DNA of 64,000 bases from Odontomyia ornata (taxonomy: Eukaryota; Arthropoda; Insecta; Diptera; Stratiomyidae), in the NCBI GenBank assembly GCA_963969285.1, contig OZ017739.1, forward strand, positions 265,389,188-265,453,187, in the 5' to 3' direction. Below are positions 34,801-45,426 of the stretch, in pieces. The notes under the pieces were generated by a model. That model was not told where the DNA came from. It ran no database searches and saw only the letters and a program-made list of their open reading frames with translations. A program made the position numbers and the translations under genes. Every line of letters begins with the position of its first letter. Within the stretch, counting starts at the first letter, position 1.

Positions 34801-35317
34801 TACGCTCATAGCGGCCATTCGCGCCTATGTCCACCCGAATCAGAGGGACTGGGATCGCAAATTGTCCGCCATCACTAGTGCACTGCGCTCGTCGTACCAC
34901 GCCACGACCGGCATTTCGCCGTATTTTGCAGTGTTCGGCCAGTATATGATCTGTCATGGGAGCGCTTACCGGCTATTGCGGCAGCTGAAATCGCTAGAGG
35001 ACCCAATCGTGGTTCTAGAACCGCACGAAAAGCTCCAACTTCTGCGAGATCAACTGCGGGAGAAGATTGAAGAAAGTAGACGGATGGGAGAGGAGCGGTA
35101 CAACTTGCGATCTCATCCTTCTGGCTTTAAGGCCGGCGACGAAATATATCGTCGAAACTTCCGACAGAGCGATGCCACCCGCCATTACAATGCCAAACTA
35201 GACAAGAAATTCGTGAAGTGTCGAGTCATGCAAGTCATAAGCCCCACCCGGTACCTCATCGCGGACATGACTGGTAAGACCCTGGGAATTTACCACGCAA
35301 AAGACCTTAGACGATGA
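31841..35317 (+). CDS. Element A Pol (protease, RT, RNase H, integrase)
   Basis: Open in the -1 frame relative to gag; the ATG at 31841 precedes the slip site, so the true product is probably a Gag-Pol fusion. Numbering from that ATG: aspartic protease DTGAS (D161), RT with LDLKDAFWQIPL and catalytic YLDD (465-468), RNase H HCDAS (D614), integrase zinc domain (H818 and following H, CELCKC), and integrase core D888, D948, E983 with the canonical D-x34-E spacing. The C-terminus (about 1120-1158, ending GIYHAKDLRR) resembles a GPY/F-type tail. No stops or frameshifts. Order PR-RT-RH-IN defines Ty3/gypsy. Copies cDNA and inserts it. Confidence 0.96.
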   Translation: MQRAKKLATECRDHPSALLDPGRTNPDPITSYDPAPNMTPTLLTRTAKHSSPEVPQPTPSFADANAQGNDSETKVPWHVKPFHVRLRNYLATRQRIFHEELATTVPPRSKRATRRMRSFWRKVRQSRKVLKDIYLDELLRDDVRPYASVHLLQKRVSGLVDTGASVNCISAEFAGEVLAKHADQIRHFTSWLSTADGTRHSVVGKIMTDVTFKGVTKPMEFFIIPQLTQNLYLGVDFVRKFNLAPALFSSSTLESVTTVPDQSQPTNLLRHTLDVTQQLRLDSAISAFPSHEKEGLGRTALVFHTIDVGDAKPIKQRHFAISPAKEKSLYAEVDRMLALGVIEESQSAWASPVTLVVKPNKVRLCLDARRLNAVTVKDAYPLPLIEGILSRLPKAHFITSLDLKDAFWQIPLDPGSKEKTAFTVPGRPLYQFVTMPFGLCNAPQTMTRLMDKVIPPHSRHQVFVYLDDLLLITETFDEHIDLLQEVALHIRRARLTINIRKSQFVMTEVKYLGHIIGHGHIKTDPEKTQAIDVFPLPKTTKQLRRFLGLCGWYQRFVRDYATITTPLTDMLRKGRKFVWEEPSLRAFEELKKSLTTAPVLHSPDFDKPFSIHCDASQHGVGAVLVQVAQDGEERPIAFMSHKLNPAQRNYTVSEQECLAAVLAVKRFRAYVEGHTFEIVTDHASLKWLMSQTDLNGRLARWALKLQAFDFTIRHRKGSQHVVPDTLSRMFAPEGAELVQEDDSPQLIDLDHPAFKSASYTQLIHTIQNQQPQLPELRLTDGFIYKRMGHASGDPIQEEEQWKLWVPEELTTDLIRRAHDHPSSAHGGYGRTLRRLKTCFFWPKMAQQIKAYVASCELCKCTKAPNTILRPPMGKVEVPERVFQRLYIDLIGPYPRSASGHTGAVVVLDQLSKFPIIEPLRNMHTGPITSFLENRVFHMFGVPEKLVSDNGVQFTSSKFRDLMSKYGIIHQRTAVYSPQANASERLNRTLIAAIRAYVHPNQRDWDRKLSAITSALRSSYHATTGISPYFAVFGQYMICHGSAYRLLRQLKSLEDPIVVLEPHEKLQLLRDQLREKIEESRRMGEERYNLRSHPSGFKAGDEIYRRNFRQSDATRHYNAKLDKKFVKCRVMQVISPTRYLIADMTGKTLGIYHAKDLRR
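31853..31894 (+). promoter_or_regulatory. -1 ribosomal frameshift signal, gag to pol (element A)
   Basis: Slippery heptamer A AAA AAC (31853-31859) in the correct Gag phase (codons CGA AAA AAC). An 8-nt spacer and a perfect 8-bp hairpin follow: GAGTGCCG 31868-31875 with CGGCACTC 31887-31894, 11-nt loop. The Gag stop is at 31896-31898 and pol is open in the -1 frame. This matches the standard frameshift architecture; element B has the same arrangement with a different stem. Confidence 0.9.
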
Positions 35318-35528
35318 AGTGCAACTAATTCCCACGAGAAACCTTGGCTTATCCCAAATCTCTGCCTAGACGAAGGCCTCCGAATAACACCTGACTTCCT
35401 ACTATATAGTCACTGTCGAGTCTTCACGAACAGGGTTGTAGCCTATCCTTCGAAACGGATCTTCGACCCGCCACGTCCCTAACCAAGACCTGTTACCAAG
35501 GAGACGGGATCGTAATTACTTCGATTTT

Positions 35529-35539
35529 GGGGGGGGGAA
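35529..35539 (+). promoter_or_regulatory. Element A polypurine tract
   Basis: GGGGGGGGGAA two bases before the 3' LTR; the expected primer for plus-strand DNA synthesis. Confidence 0.88.
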
Positions 35540-35541
35540 TG

Positions 35542-38500
35542 TGTAATGTGACGCCTGCGCCCAGGAATCGAAGTGATTCCGATCCCGAACCCTTGTAACC
35601 TGCCAGATGGATATGTCCTCGAAGTGCCAGCGGACTTCATCTGTTGTGCGGATATCGTTGTGCAGAAAATATTTTTTTTCTGTCCAAATATTTATATCCG
35701 TGGATATAAATATTCGAAATATAGAATTAATCCAACCCCGGCACATTTCGAGACATACACATCTGGAAATGCCCCTCCACCGTGGCCATCGAGAAAACTA
35801 TGCCACTGGCGACATCTGAAGAAGCACATTTCCGCCATATGAAGTGCCATTCCACGCACATATGTTTTGTCCGAGGTGACAACCGGAACTTTTGACAGCA
35901 CATGGAGGCGCTAAACGTCATCATAAAGTTCTTCGTGATAATATCGAAGGTATTACAAAACCAGCTATACGTCGGTTGGCGCGACGTGGTGGAGTGAAAC
36001 GTATTCCCTGTTAATCTATGAAGAAACGCGTGGTGTGCTTAAAGTGTTTTTGGGAAAACGTTATTCGTGAGGCAGTGACATTCACCGGAGCAGAAAAATT
36101 AGGAAAGAGGTTAGTTTAGTTAATAACTAATTAGAAAAGTTTAGCAATATTTTGTCTGGTCTGCAGCGGAAGGCAGGGCGTTTATCTCATCCAATCAATC
36201 CCATCAATCCAAGGTATCGACCGATAAATGAGGGTGTTGCTGAACTGGACGCCTCGCAACATCCCAACAGATGCCTGGTCGAGGAAGGTGACATATTTAT
36301 GGATAAACCTACAGACGGATCTTTGGAGGTTAGCAAGTGAGTTTTATGTTGAAATATCGGCAGTGCCCACGTCATTCATTTGACGGAATAAGTTCCGGGC
36401 AACCGGAATCGCTGCCATAGTGGAGTTTAGGCGCAGAGTTTCGGATATAACGAAACCTTGTTAATTAAGTATCTGATGCAACATTGCTCACTATGAAAAT
36501 TTCTCACCTAAATGCATCTCATCAACTCTGAAGGCGAGTAAAGTAGGCAAATTAGTTAGATCGCCGAAAATATGTTTACCCGCGGTTTGTGTTGTATGCA
36601 ATGCCGAGGTTGAGAGCAGGTGACAAATATTGGGGGTCATAATATGATCAACTCAATTAGTACATGATTGATTTAGAAACATCTCAATAACGAGGAATTA
36701 ATTGAGTTTATATGAGAAGAGAATTATTGATTAGTGTTCCCGATGTTTTTGATATCTAAAATTATTTGCAAGAATTTAATTTCTATCGAAATATTCAATG
36801 CCTAGTTCAATTTAATAATATAGGTTAGTTTATTATATATTATTTTTAAATGTTAGGTTTTTTTTGTGTTTTTATATTTCAATAGCAATTAATCCAAACA
36901 ACATTATTTTGAAGAGCATGTGAAATTATTTGACCTGCGAGGAAATGACATTTAGAATACTTGATTATTTTGAAATATCAAATTATGTTCAGTTCCAAAT
37001 TTTAAGGACTAATCAATTCACCATCATTACTTTCAAGTAGAAAAATTAAAAGGCCTTTTAAATTTTTCTAAATTAAATCTACACTATTAATTCTGTAATG
37101 CGGAAGTCTGCAGAAGATTCATCCTCGCTCAATATGAAAATTGTTTTACAGATCTAGCTTCGTGAAGACATTTTGCATATGTCAAAAAAAAACATACATC
37201 TCAGTGAATTTTTGAAAAAAAAATTGAATTTTATATTTGAAACCATATTTTGCATGCTCAGGAGTGTTAAAAAAGAAAATGAAATAGCAACAAAATCCCC
37301 CAGAATCAATTTCGTGGTAATTTTAGAGGTGGTAATAATTGGTAATCAAATGTAATTAAAAACAAAGTGAAATTGAAACAAACGAAGGCCGAGTTTTGAA
37401 AGAACATAATTATAGAATGTTTTTAAATTGCATTGAAACGAGTAGAAAATTACTACCAAAAAAATGCGATATTTGTGTACAAATGAACTAGTGTGTGGAT
37501 GCGAGAGTGCACGGTTGAATTTTTAGATAAATACGAGTATAAGTAATGTAAAATCTTTGGGCATAAAATTAATATTTTGTTTGTACAAAGAAAGTTATTA
37601 TTGAACATAATCGAAGCTTCTATAATTGAATTCGGATGAGATCTCACGAAAAACAAAGTATAATTAACTGTGTGTTTGGTCTAGGAGTGTGAAAGGATAA
37701 TTGAGTTGTTTTCACTATATTCAGAAATGAAGAAAAAAAAAAATGTTTTTAAAAGACGTAACTATGTTCAGAAGTAATTGCTTAGTAATATGTAGTCTTT
37801 AAACTGATGCGAGTGTTGATATTGTGTGTAAATAGTATTTGAAATTTTCGTTCCTTCAATGAAGTTTAATCTAAGATTTTAATACATTCATTCATTCTTT
37901 ATTGATGAACGTTAGTGGAGAGAAAATACTTACGAGCATTGTAAAAAGTTATGAATCCTTAGGGATAAGATGTTATTTCTTCATTTATCCAAGAGCGTGA
38001 AAATCCCTCAAATGTTAGAAAGGAAATCACTTGAAACTAATATGCGAGTAGTTTTATTGTATTGGAATTACATAGTAAGTCAAGTAATGCAGGGCATTTA
38101 GGGATTTTAATTTTAAAATTGACATTCATCTATAAGACTTTGAGTAATCGGAATAAAATTCATACTATTCAAGAGCAAAACCTCTTGTTCACCTTAAAGT
38201 TTAAAGTAGCTTCTAATTTCAGATCAAAAAAAGCAATGTTTACAAGCAAATATCAATATTTCTCATTTCCTTATATCGGCTCTTAAATTAAAAGTCTGTT
38301 TTTGTTTTGCTTGAACCAAAGCGTTCTTCAAACTATTCGTGGTTCATCTAGGAAATCATCTTTTTCACTTGATTTTAAGGTTTAGGGTGCGTGTGAATGG
38401 ATTTTATTTCCAAAATGTTCATATGAACTTGCGCTCTTTTAAGACTTATAAACAATACACAGCTAGAGTGATAGTTCTAATAACCTGCTTGTTTGCACCA

Positions 38501-39470
38501 GGAGATATAGGATAGTTCCCCCCAAAATTTCATATAGCATAAAACATATTACTGCATTAGAATTTAGTTCAGTAGAATGCATAAATTGCTGTAATACCCA
38601 CTAATCAAACATGAACGTATATGACTGGTTATTAAAAATAATAGGGTTCTAGATAGCTTGCTATTTCATTTTTCTTTTGAGGTTTCATTGTTTTCCTTTT
38701 AGAAAAAGTTTAATATATATATTCAGTAATACGGCATTCATCATTGTGACGCGATTATTTGCATATTGTATAAAAATGTGCGTTATTCTCTTTTTGTGTG
38801 TTACATTCTAGGGTAAACAGATATATTAAGGATTTCTCTGTATAATTATAACCAACGCAAATTTAAATTGAAAATAAGATGAATTGCTAAAGTAACCCAC
38901 GACTTTCCTTTTCAGTGACTCTTCTTTTTCAGGGGGAACGGAGAGTGTATGGTAGGTATGTCGTCGCGAGGGTAGGGTTTCTGCAAATCCGCTGAAGTCG
39001 GTTTCGCGTCGCGCGCGGTACGCGGTACCTTTGTTTGTTTCGTCATTTCCTTAGAGTAGTTTCTTTCGATTTAATTTCGAGTAGCCTATTTTTCGGTACC
39101 GCGTCGGTGAATCGGTAACGCGCCTATGGGATTTTGTAGCGTTTTTTTTTGATTTGAGATCTGTGGATAGATCGCATCCAGACTTAACGTAATGTAGGTT
39201 TCTCGTTCTGGATGAGTAATTGTTGACGCGTTTAGAAAACGGGCAATTTCAGGTGACTGAAATATTGTAATTGAGCGTAATCCATTCGGAGACCCGCGAC
39301 CGAAATCCTCTCCGAACTAGCTGGCCGACAAGCAGTCACCGCGTGAATGGATTACGGTGCACGGATTGGTTGACCTGTTGGTACCATCCGTTGGCACTAC
39401 TCAGACTTAACGTCTAGAACCGATGAGAGGTCGGTTCCGCGTTCGAGTTGAAGGTAGAAAAATCATTACA
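35542..39470 (+). repeat. Element A 3' LTR
   Basis: 3929 bp, colinear with the 5' LTR at an offset of 9996. The only difference noticed is G at 38323 (A at 28327). It is followed by the AGTA duplication and LINE sequence. Confidence 0.95.
35904..36096 (+). pseudogene. Histone H4 fragment inside the 3' LTR
   Basis: Copy of the H4 fragment at 25908-26100, with the same indels. Its presence in both LTRs means it was part of the element before this insertion. Confidence 0.93.
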
Positions 39471-39474
39471 AGTA

Positions 39475-40647
39475 TGACCGGATTAAGTTCCGGACATTCT
39501 TCAGATGTAATTTCAACAAAGACAACGAGGGATGGTTGTAGTCCAAAAATCGTCGATAAATATTGTTGACGCGTGTGAGAAGGAGGCTTTTCAATCTTTT
39601 CAACCTTGCGATGGTTGGTGTTTCATATCCTTCCATATTGTTTCGATGTTTAATCTTGGGAACTACTTTCTCAATCGTTTCCAACGTCAGCTTCTCTAAC
39701 TTCGACAAATAGACATCTATTTCATCGTTAGTTAGATTTCTGTCATTAGGAACCATTGAGCAAGAGTTGCCGCCATCAGAAGGGGGACATTGCTTCTGGT
39801 ACTCCCGATTAAACTTCTTTTGAAACTTTCCCCAGTCTGTTTTTTTGAAATTCAACCGATGATTTTCATGTTGAACTGGAATGAGGAAGAAATCATCCCT
39901 GTGATGATTGATTTCCATTACGATTGCGTTATGGTCGCTATCATAAGGAAGCACCTGCAGTTTCCGTTGAGGACTATTAAAGTTGAATTCGAGTCTTGCG
40001 TCAGCAATGCAAAGGTCCAAATATGAATTTGTCCTAGGGTATGTTGGGAACTCCGACCCATATAGATTGCACCTGTATTCAATTTTGTTCTCTGTTATCC
40101 ACGATTTCAGGAATACACCTCTTGGATTATTGGTGGCGTTCAGCCATGATGTATGCTTGGCGTTCAGGTCACCAGCAAGAATATAATAGTTATGCAGCCT
40201 GTTCAATTCGAGTATTTCGAACAAGGAATTGAGTTCCTCCTTGAGCTTGAGAACAGTTCCACCAGTTGCATAGGCAGAGATAACGAAGAGGTTATCCCCA
40301 CCTGGCAGTGAGATTTTGATAACGGACACTTCAAGAGATTCAAAGCTTTTGAATTCGACTTTTTCAATATTTTGGAAACAATAGGGTCTTCGTACCAATA
40401 TCCCGGTGCCACCTCCCCCATCACCTATTACCCTATCGTTTCTTACGAATTCAAAATCCTTGAATGTCATGAAGTGCCATGAATTGAGGTGGGTTTCGGT
40501 TAGAAGCAGGATGTCAGGCTTTTGTCTGGCAATGAATTCAAGGAGATAATCACGCCGATGTAAAGTAACAATGGAGTTGACGTTGATCGAGATGAGACGA
40601 ATCCTATCCGTGGGAATGTGGCTGGATGACAACTTATTTTGAGGCAT
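39475..40647 (-). pseudogene. Jockey-like LINE ORF2, N-terminal part (endonuclease)
   Basis: Starts MPQNKLSS at 40647, overlapping the end of ORF1 by 14 nt in another frame. The AP endonuclease is complete: RLISINVNSI, LLLTETHLNSW (catalytic E), LAGDLNAKHTSW (D/N) and YDSDHNAI (D/H). The domain nicks target DNA for target-primed reverse transcription. The frame is open to the element A junction; the RT half continues at 25541 downward. Confidence 0.92.
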
Positions 40648-42082
40648 TTGAAAGTCCTAAACGCTGAAAAACAATGTTAATTTTCGAATCTTGTTTATCG
40701 ATTCGCTCTGATAAGGAATTTAATTGTTGATAAATTTTGAGAAGCAGCTCATTATTGCCACTTACATTATTTACCCTATTTTCCGCATTTTCTGCTGGTC
40801 CTCTAGCGGCGAGTGCAAATGATACTCCGGGCTTGACGAAGTTCGGAGCTAAGACACTGCGGTGTATTTGTGTTTGTTTTGGGGCAGATTTCAATCTTGC
40901 ATCCTGATATCGGGAGCATCCTCGATATGATGCCGGGTGACCAAAAACACCGCAGTTCACACAATATAACTTCTCTTTTGGCTCCGTCTGAGCCAATTTG
41001 CACTCACCGGGAGCATGCACGTCTTTGCATTTAACGCATCGGTAATGCATGGCGCAGTTGGCAGCCGAATGCCCAAATCGTTGGCAGCGATAGCACTGGT
41101 TGATTTCTCGTTTCTGGAGGCGTTCCCACCTCACCACTCGAAAATTTAAATACCTGATTTGCTGAAGAGCGCTTGGACTGCTCTTATTTGTTATTTGTAC
41201 CAAATAAAGTGGTAAGTTTTTTTTTTCTACCGTCGACCTTCTTGTCGCGAATGTTTTCACTGAGATAAACTCGATTTGTGGCGCCGTTTCCTTGAGAACC
41301 TGAAGAAGATCGACGGTATCTTCTCCGCAGTCCAAGCCCTTCAGCAAGAACGTCTGGTTCTTCTCGCTCTTGGGGGTATAGGTGAAGTGCGGAACCTCCC
41401 CAGAATTCAAAGCATCTTTCGCTGATTTGAAATCAACCAGTGATTTCGTTCTAATTGACAGCTTCTCAGAATTTACTCGTTTGATTTCGAAATTTGTCAA
41501 TTTGTTTTCGGCTGCCAACAGCCGAACCATGTCTTTTCCGCTTTGCCCGAAGACATTAATCGGCGGAACTTTCTCGGTATTCTTCGCTACTTTTTGAGGA
41601 GGACCAACAGAACTACGGGCTGGTTTCTTCTCCCTATTTCTACTTTCATTATTTTTATTTTTTAAATATAAGATAAAATTATCGTCTTTGTTACCTTCGT
41701 CTACCTCCATGTCCTGCTGGAGTCCATCCAGCGCCGCAAAGTAGTTCTGGCTTTCGTTCGTGCCACCAGCACTTAATACCTCTTCAGTTATTATTTGAGT
41801 TGCAGCTTTCTTCTGTTTTTCGATTTTTCGTATCGGGCCACTCTCTTGAACTTGTTTTGCCGTCTTGAACATTTCTTCATACGTTTGAATTCTTGCCTTT
41901 AGCTCTTCGATTTCACTTCGAAGGCGGCACACTTCCTGTCTATCCTCGAGCACTTGTGTTTTGCGACCGGCATCTGCGGTATCCTGGGTGCTCGTGTGTC
42001 TCCGCTTGTTGACACTTGCCAATTTCACACCGTCACTCTCCCCGGGGCCCCCCAACGGAGGAAAGCCGTCGGGCTCCTCCAT
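40634..42082 (-). CDS. Jockey-like LINE ORF1 protein
   Basis: 482 aa, intact. N-terminal MEEPDGFPPLGGPGES, then a coiled-coil segment (about 50-80, RSEIEELKARIQTYEEM), then a PRE_C2HC-type domain (about 190-300). Next come C2HC knuckles (CYRCQRFGHSAANC, CVKCKDVHAPGEC, CVNCGVFGHPASYRGC) and a C-terminal heptad segment (LLLKIYQQLNSLSERI). This is the RNA-binding chaperone of the LINE ribonucleoprotein. The same family appears broken at 3433-4466 and 58976-60441. Confidence 0.93.
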   Translation of the reverse strand: MEEPDGFPPLGGPGESDGVKLASVNKRRHTSTQDTADAGRKTQVLEDRQEVCRLRSEIEELKARIQTYEEMFKTAKQVQESGPIRKIEKQKKAATQIITEEVLSAGGTNESQNYFAALDGLQQDMEVDEGNKDDNFILYLKNKNNESRNREKKPARSSVGPPQKVAKNTEKVPPINVFGQSGKDMVRLLAAENKLTNFEIKRVNSEKLSIRTKSLVDFKSAKDALNSGEVPHFTYTPKSEKNQTFLLKGLDCGEDTVDLLQVLKETAPQIEFISVKTFATRRSTVEKKNLPLYLVQITNKSSPSALQQIRYLNFRVVRWERLQKREINQCYRCQRFGHSAANCAMHYRCVKCKDVHAPGECKLAQTEPKEKLYCVNCGVFGHPASYRGCSRYQDARLKSAPKQTQIHRSVLAPNFVKPGVSFALAARGPAENAENRVNNVSGNNELLLKIYQQLNSLSERIDKQDSKINIVFQRLGLSNASK

Positions 42083-42283
42083 ACAGCCGTCCCGAGTTGT
42101 CTTTGATTTGTTGCCTTTTTTTGCTTTATTGGTATGGTTGGTCGATGCTTTCGACGATTATCTCTTCCCCAATAAAATCAAAACTTGCTTTTGACTGACT
42201 CGTACAAAATTAATTCAATTATTAAACTGACTTTTGTGAAAAATTAATTAATTTTTAAAATTAATGACAGGAGCGATTAAAAA

Positions 42284-42317
42284 CACGTCTACACGCAACG
42301 AGTGCTAGACGTAGAAT
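42284..42317 (-). promoter_or_regulatory. LINE internal promoter with DPE-like motif
   Basis: On the minus strand AGACGTG (42290-42284) fits the downstream promoter element consensus of Jockey/I/F-type LINEs. Placing it at +28 puts +1 at 42317, which is exactly where LINE sequence ends and LTR sequence begins. This supports a full-length 5' end. Confidence 0.65.
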
Positions 42318-42386
42318 TCATGGCAGCTTAAACCTCTCTGACAGTCATTGCGCCCTTTTGCAATCAAACGAATATCCTGCTCTAAA

Positions 42387-43365
42387 AATGAGCAATATCG
42401 ACTATAATGAAGACTCGGTCAATGAATCTTCGTTTGAGATGGAAATGTCGAATTAATTTCTTATTGATAAAGAAGACATCGATGTTCCATCGACTTCCAC
42501 TGCACAGCCCATTCACGATAAACACAAAGACCCAGACTTGATGTTGAAGTCAGTAGAAAGACTGACCCAAGAACTCGTTTCAACAGCAGAATATTTGCGC
42601 ACCAATCGATCGATTGCGGAAATGGAATCGAACGATTTCGACAGTAATAATACTATGTATGAAAGGAAATCTGGAAGTAATTCAAATAATACATGGAATG
42701 AAGACACCTGTCCAAATGATGTGTCTTTTCCCAGTGTTAGTATAACCGCTCCAATGATCGCGTCTTTAAATGACGACGAGACCACAATGAGCGACACTTG
42801 CTTTATTAGCAATAATCATGTGATTTTGGACACTACTCCAACTAACGAGAACACAACGTTCTTATCAAAACAACGATTTGATTGCTATGAAATTGATTCT
42901 GAAACAAGTATTCCACTTGGAAATTCTCAACCGAATTCCTTAGAAACAAAAACAGACACTTTGGTAAACGATGATGTTGATGGAAGCTCTAATGGTAAAG
43001 CCAGCGATGAAACCGCATCCAATGCAATTCGATTCCAAGTCGGTGGGGAAGTTCAATCGCAATTAGCAACAAGTACAATAAGCCATCAATTTATATCATC
43101 TGGACCGAAGTCTTTTGATTCTTGCTCTACGTTAAGCACATCTACAATTATAGCGATGGAAGCAAATAAACTAGCACACCAATTCATGCAAAGCATGGGG
43201 GAGAGGTCGAGCGGGCCGCATCGAAAAGGTCGCGGAGAGGAGGGTCGCGAAGAGAAGATCGTGAAGGCTGTCGCTGCTCGAATGATTGGATATTTTGTCG
43301 GTTTTCGCGGGCGTGAACTTGGGAAAATAATAAGATTGCATGGATGGAACGAGCTGAGCATTTGA
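42387..43365 (+). pseudogene. Open frame in 5' LTR, broken copy
   Basis: Copy of the frame at 51734-52906. Two adjacent substitutions turn an Asn-Glu into Asn-stop near 42454, leaving an open part from 42538. I do not recognise the protein. It is acidic and rich in Ser, Asn, Thr and Asp, with one helical stretch (LMLKSVERLTQELVSTAEYL). Confidence 0.6.
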
Positions 43366-44918
43366 GTGAACGGAAAAATCCATATCTCGGATTCCGTTAA
43401 TCGTTTTTGGAGTGTAGCTCTGCAATTTTTGGGAGTTGCTTTGAAATCACCGGCGCAGTCAGATCGATGCGAGCAAATTTCCTATTTTGAAAATTTTTGC
43501 AATTTCACATAACCGCGAGGGGATATTCAGTTTCGTATCGCAGCCACACAATTGGGGATTTATAGATTCAAGTGGGTGATTAAAAGTTTTCGCGAACGGC
43601 AAGTGTTGTAAAGAAAAGGAGGTGGAATTTGTGCGTTGTGCAGTTGCTTTCTAGAGGGAAATTGCAAAAAATCCGAAATGTCTGAACGAAAATAACGCGA
43701 AGAAGGCAAAATTATGATGTGATGCTAGAGATTTTGTGTCCCATGTGAATATAGCTTCAAATTGAAAACTAAGAAATTAATTTTTGGTGTTAAGCATACT
43801 TTAGACTATTGAATTGTAAGAATAATCTTTCTGGTTATTCATGTGCTCATGGGGGAAGGGTTGAAAATTAACCGGTTTGAGCCTAACGGGATTTGCGGTT
43901 AAGTAGAACGTAGTGTCGCTAATACATATGCAAAGTTTGGGAATTGCATTCAACTCACCTTGCCCTATTAAGTTTAAAACATAGTTGTGAATTTGTCGTT
44001 GATTTTGACTTGTCAAACATCCGCGGCCAAGTGTTTATATGTGCTATATGTGCTAGCGCGTGTTTTGGCTACACATCATCGATTGTTAGAAATTAAACAG
44101 TTAGAAATTTTCTGCGAACTTGATTTTTGCAAGTCGTTCTTAGATAATAAAAAAGTTCCGCAATCCTGTGCCCATTTAGTGCATACAAATTTTTCAACTG
44201 GGGAGCGCGACGACATTTTTAGTTGTGTGTGTGGAGTGGATATGTGTGTATTATACCTTGTCGTGCTTCGCTCCATCTACTGATTCGCTTACTCTAGCTC
44301 AAAGAGTACAACAAAAAGTTTTTCGTTCGAAGAAAATTTGGTGTCTCGTCTAGCGAAATTGTTTATATGGTGCATACGGAGTAGATTAATTTTTCTACAT
44401 AATTGACATTGTTGCATATTGTCGCGCTGCATAATTGAAGTGGTTGGATCGCGCGGAACCCAGCAAAAGCATTTGTTTGACGAAAAATTCATAACGAAAG
44501 GTGAAACGTCGTCGCGGCGCAATTGTTAACTGAATGGAAGAAGAATGAAAATGTGGTGAAAATTGGCGGAGGAAGCCCTGAAATCTGATCCCCCGTCTCC
44601 TGTACCTGCCTATAAAGCGAAATTACGGACATTTTTTTTTGTTTGTACACGAATTGATTCTAAACGATTGCTCGCGGAATATTTATATCAAACCTAATGG
44701 CTTTACACTGCATAGATTCAGCATAATTGTTAGAGGTTGCAGCACCGTTTTACCGAATTGTTATCTGGAGTGATTGTATCGGGCGATTCTGAGTTGAATT
44801 ATTCCGGCAATACTTTTTTAAGATTAATAATTATTATAATCCTTTTTTTTTGTGTGTCCAATGTCCAGCAATGTAGAGGATACCTGCACCCATCGAGCGC
44901 TCGACGGACCATGCAGGT

Positions 44919-45211
44919 GAGTACCGTTTAATTTACCTATACTATTAAAACATTTTTATTATAAAATTTATTTATCACAACAAAAATTTTTTTGTTAAAG
45001 AAATAACATGTCAATTGTCTCATACGTTTTCATTAATAATTACTACATACACATGATAACAATCTTGAGTACCGTTTAATTTACCTATGCTATTAAAACA
45101 TTTTTATTATAAAATTTATTTATCACAACAAAAATTTTTTGTTAAAGAAATAACATTTCAATTGTCTCATACGTTTTCATTAATAATTACTACATACACA
45201 TGATAACAAAC
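44919..45211 (+). repeat. Two tandem ~148-bp repeats in the B 5' LTR
   Basis: Units begin GAGTACCGTTTAATTTACCT at 44919 and 45067. The 3' LTR has three units (54460, 54608, 54755). Confidence 0.92.
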
Positions 45212-45238
45212 TTATTTAGAGGTCTAATATATTTTTCC

Positions 45239-45270
45239 TTATAAAATAAAAAATAGATTAATACAGTACC
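45239..45270 (+). promoter_or_regulatory. Putative LTR core promoter
   Basis: TTATAAAATA at 45239, about 27 bp before ACAGTACC, a weak initiator-like match. Sequence conserved among family LTRs starts just after this point, as expected for the start of R. The 3' LTR has the same block near 54927. Confidence 0.5.
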
Positions 45271-45426
45271 CGATGGTCTTTCCTTTCTTTCGACTCTGAC
45301 CGGGTATAGGACTCGGTACGGTGGCAGGCTGCCCCCCAAAACCATGAGCCAGCCACCGGGTACTTACTAATTCCTTTTTCTGTTTCAGGTGACTTTTTGG
45401 GTTGAGTGGCCCAAGCAGAGTGCCTC

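Larger units (their letters stand above)
25546..39470 (+). mobile_element. Element A: apparently intact Ty3/gypsy retrotransposon with giant LTRs
   Basis: A 13,925-bp element with two 3929-bp LTRs at a constant offset of 9996, 7-bp inverted termini (TGTAATG/CATTACA), a tRNA-Lys primer site, intact gag and pol joined by a -1 frameshift signal, a polypurine tract, and a 4-bp target duplication. I found one difference between the LTRs (A at 28327, G at 38323), so the insertion is recent. There is no envelope-like ORF: only about 220 bp separates pol from the 3' LTR. The Lys primer and 4-bp duplication are compatible with the Osvaldo/Ulysses group, which is inference. Confidence 0.96.
22086..42317 (-). 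mobile_element. Jockey-like LINE interrupted by element A
   Basis: A minus-strand LINE with 5' UTR/promoter (42083-42317), ORF1 (42082-40634), ORF2 (from 40647), and a 3' UTR ending near 22086. ORF2 is split by element A, whose 4-bp target duplication AGTA lies at 25542-25545 and 39471-39474. Outside the insertion ORF2 is open. The ORF1/ORF2 overlap, PRE_C2HC plus zinc-knuckle ORF1, AP endonuclease, and RT with FADD fit the Jockey clade. The 3' part is abnormal, with ORF2 tail segments repeated (see 22686-23464). Confidence 0.9.

Noticed and set aside
35318..35541. An envelope gene for element A (errantivirus)
   Set aside because: Only about 220 bp lies between pol and the 3' LTR, with no open frame of useful length.
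43086..43425. Minus-strand open frames of 84-99 codons in the B LTRs
   Set aside because: They are antisense to the longer plus-strand frame and have no recognisable features.
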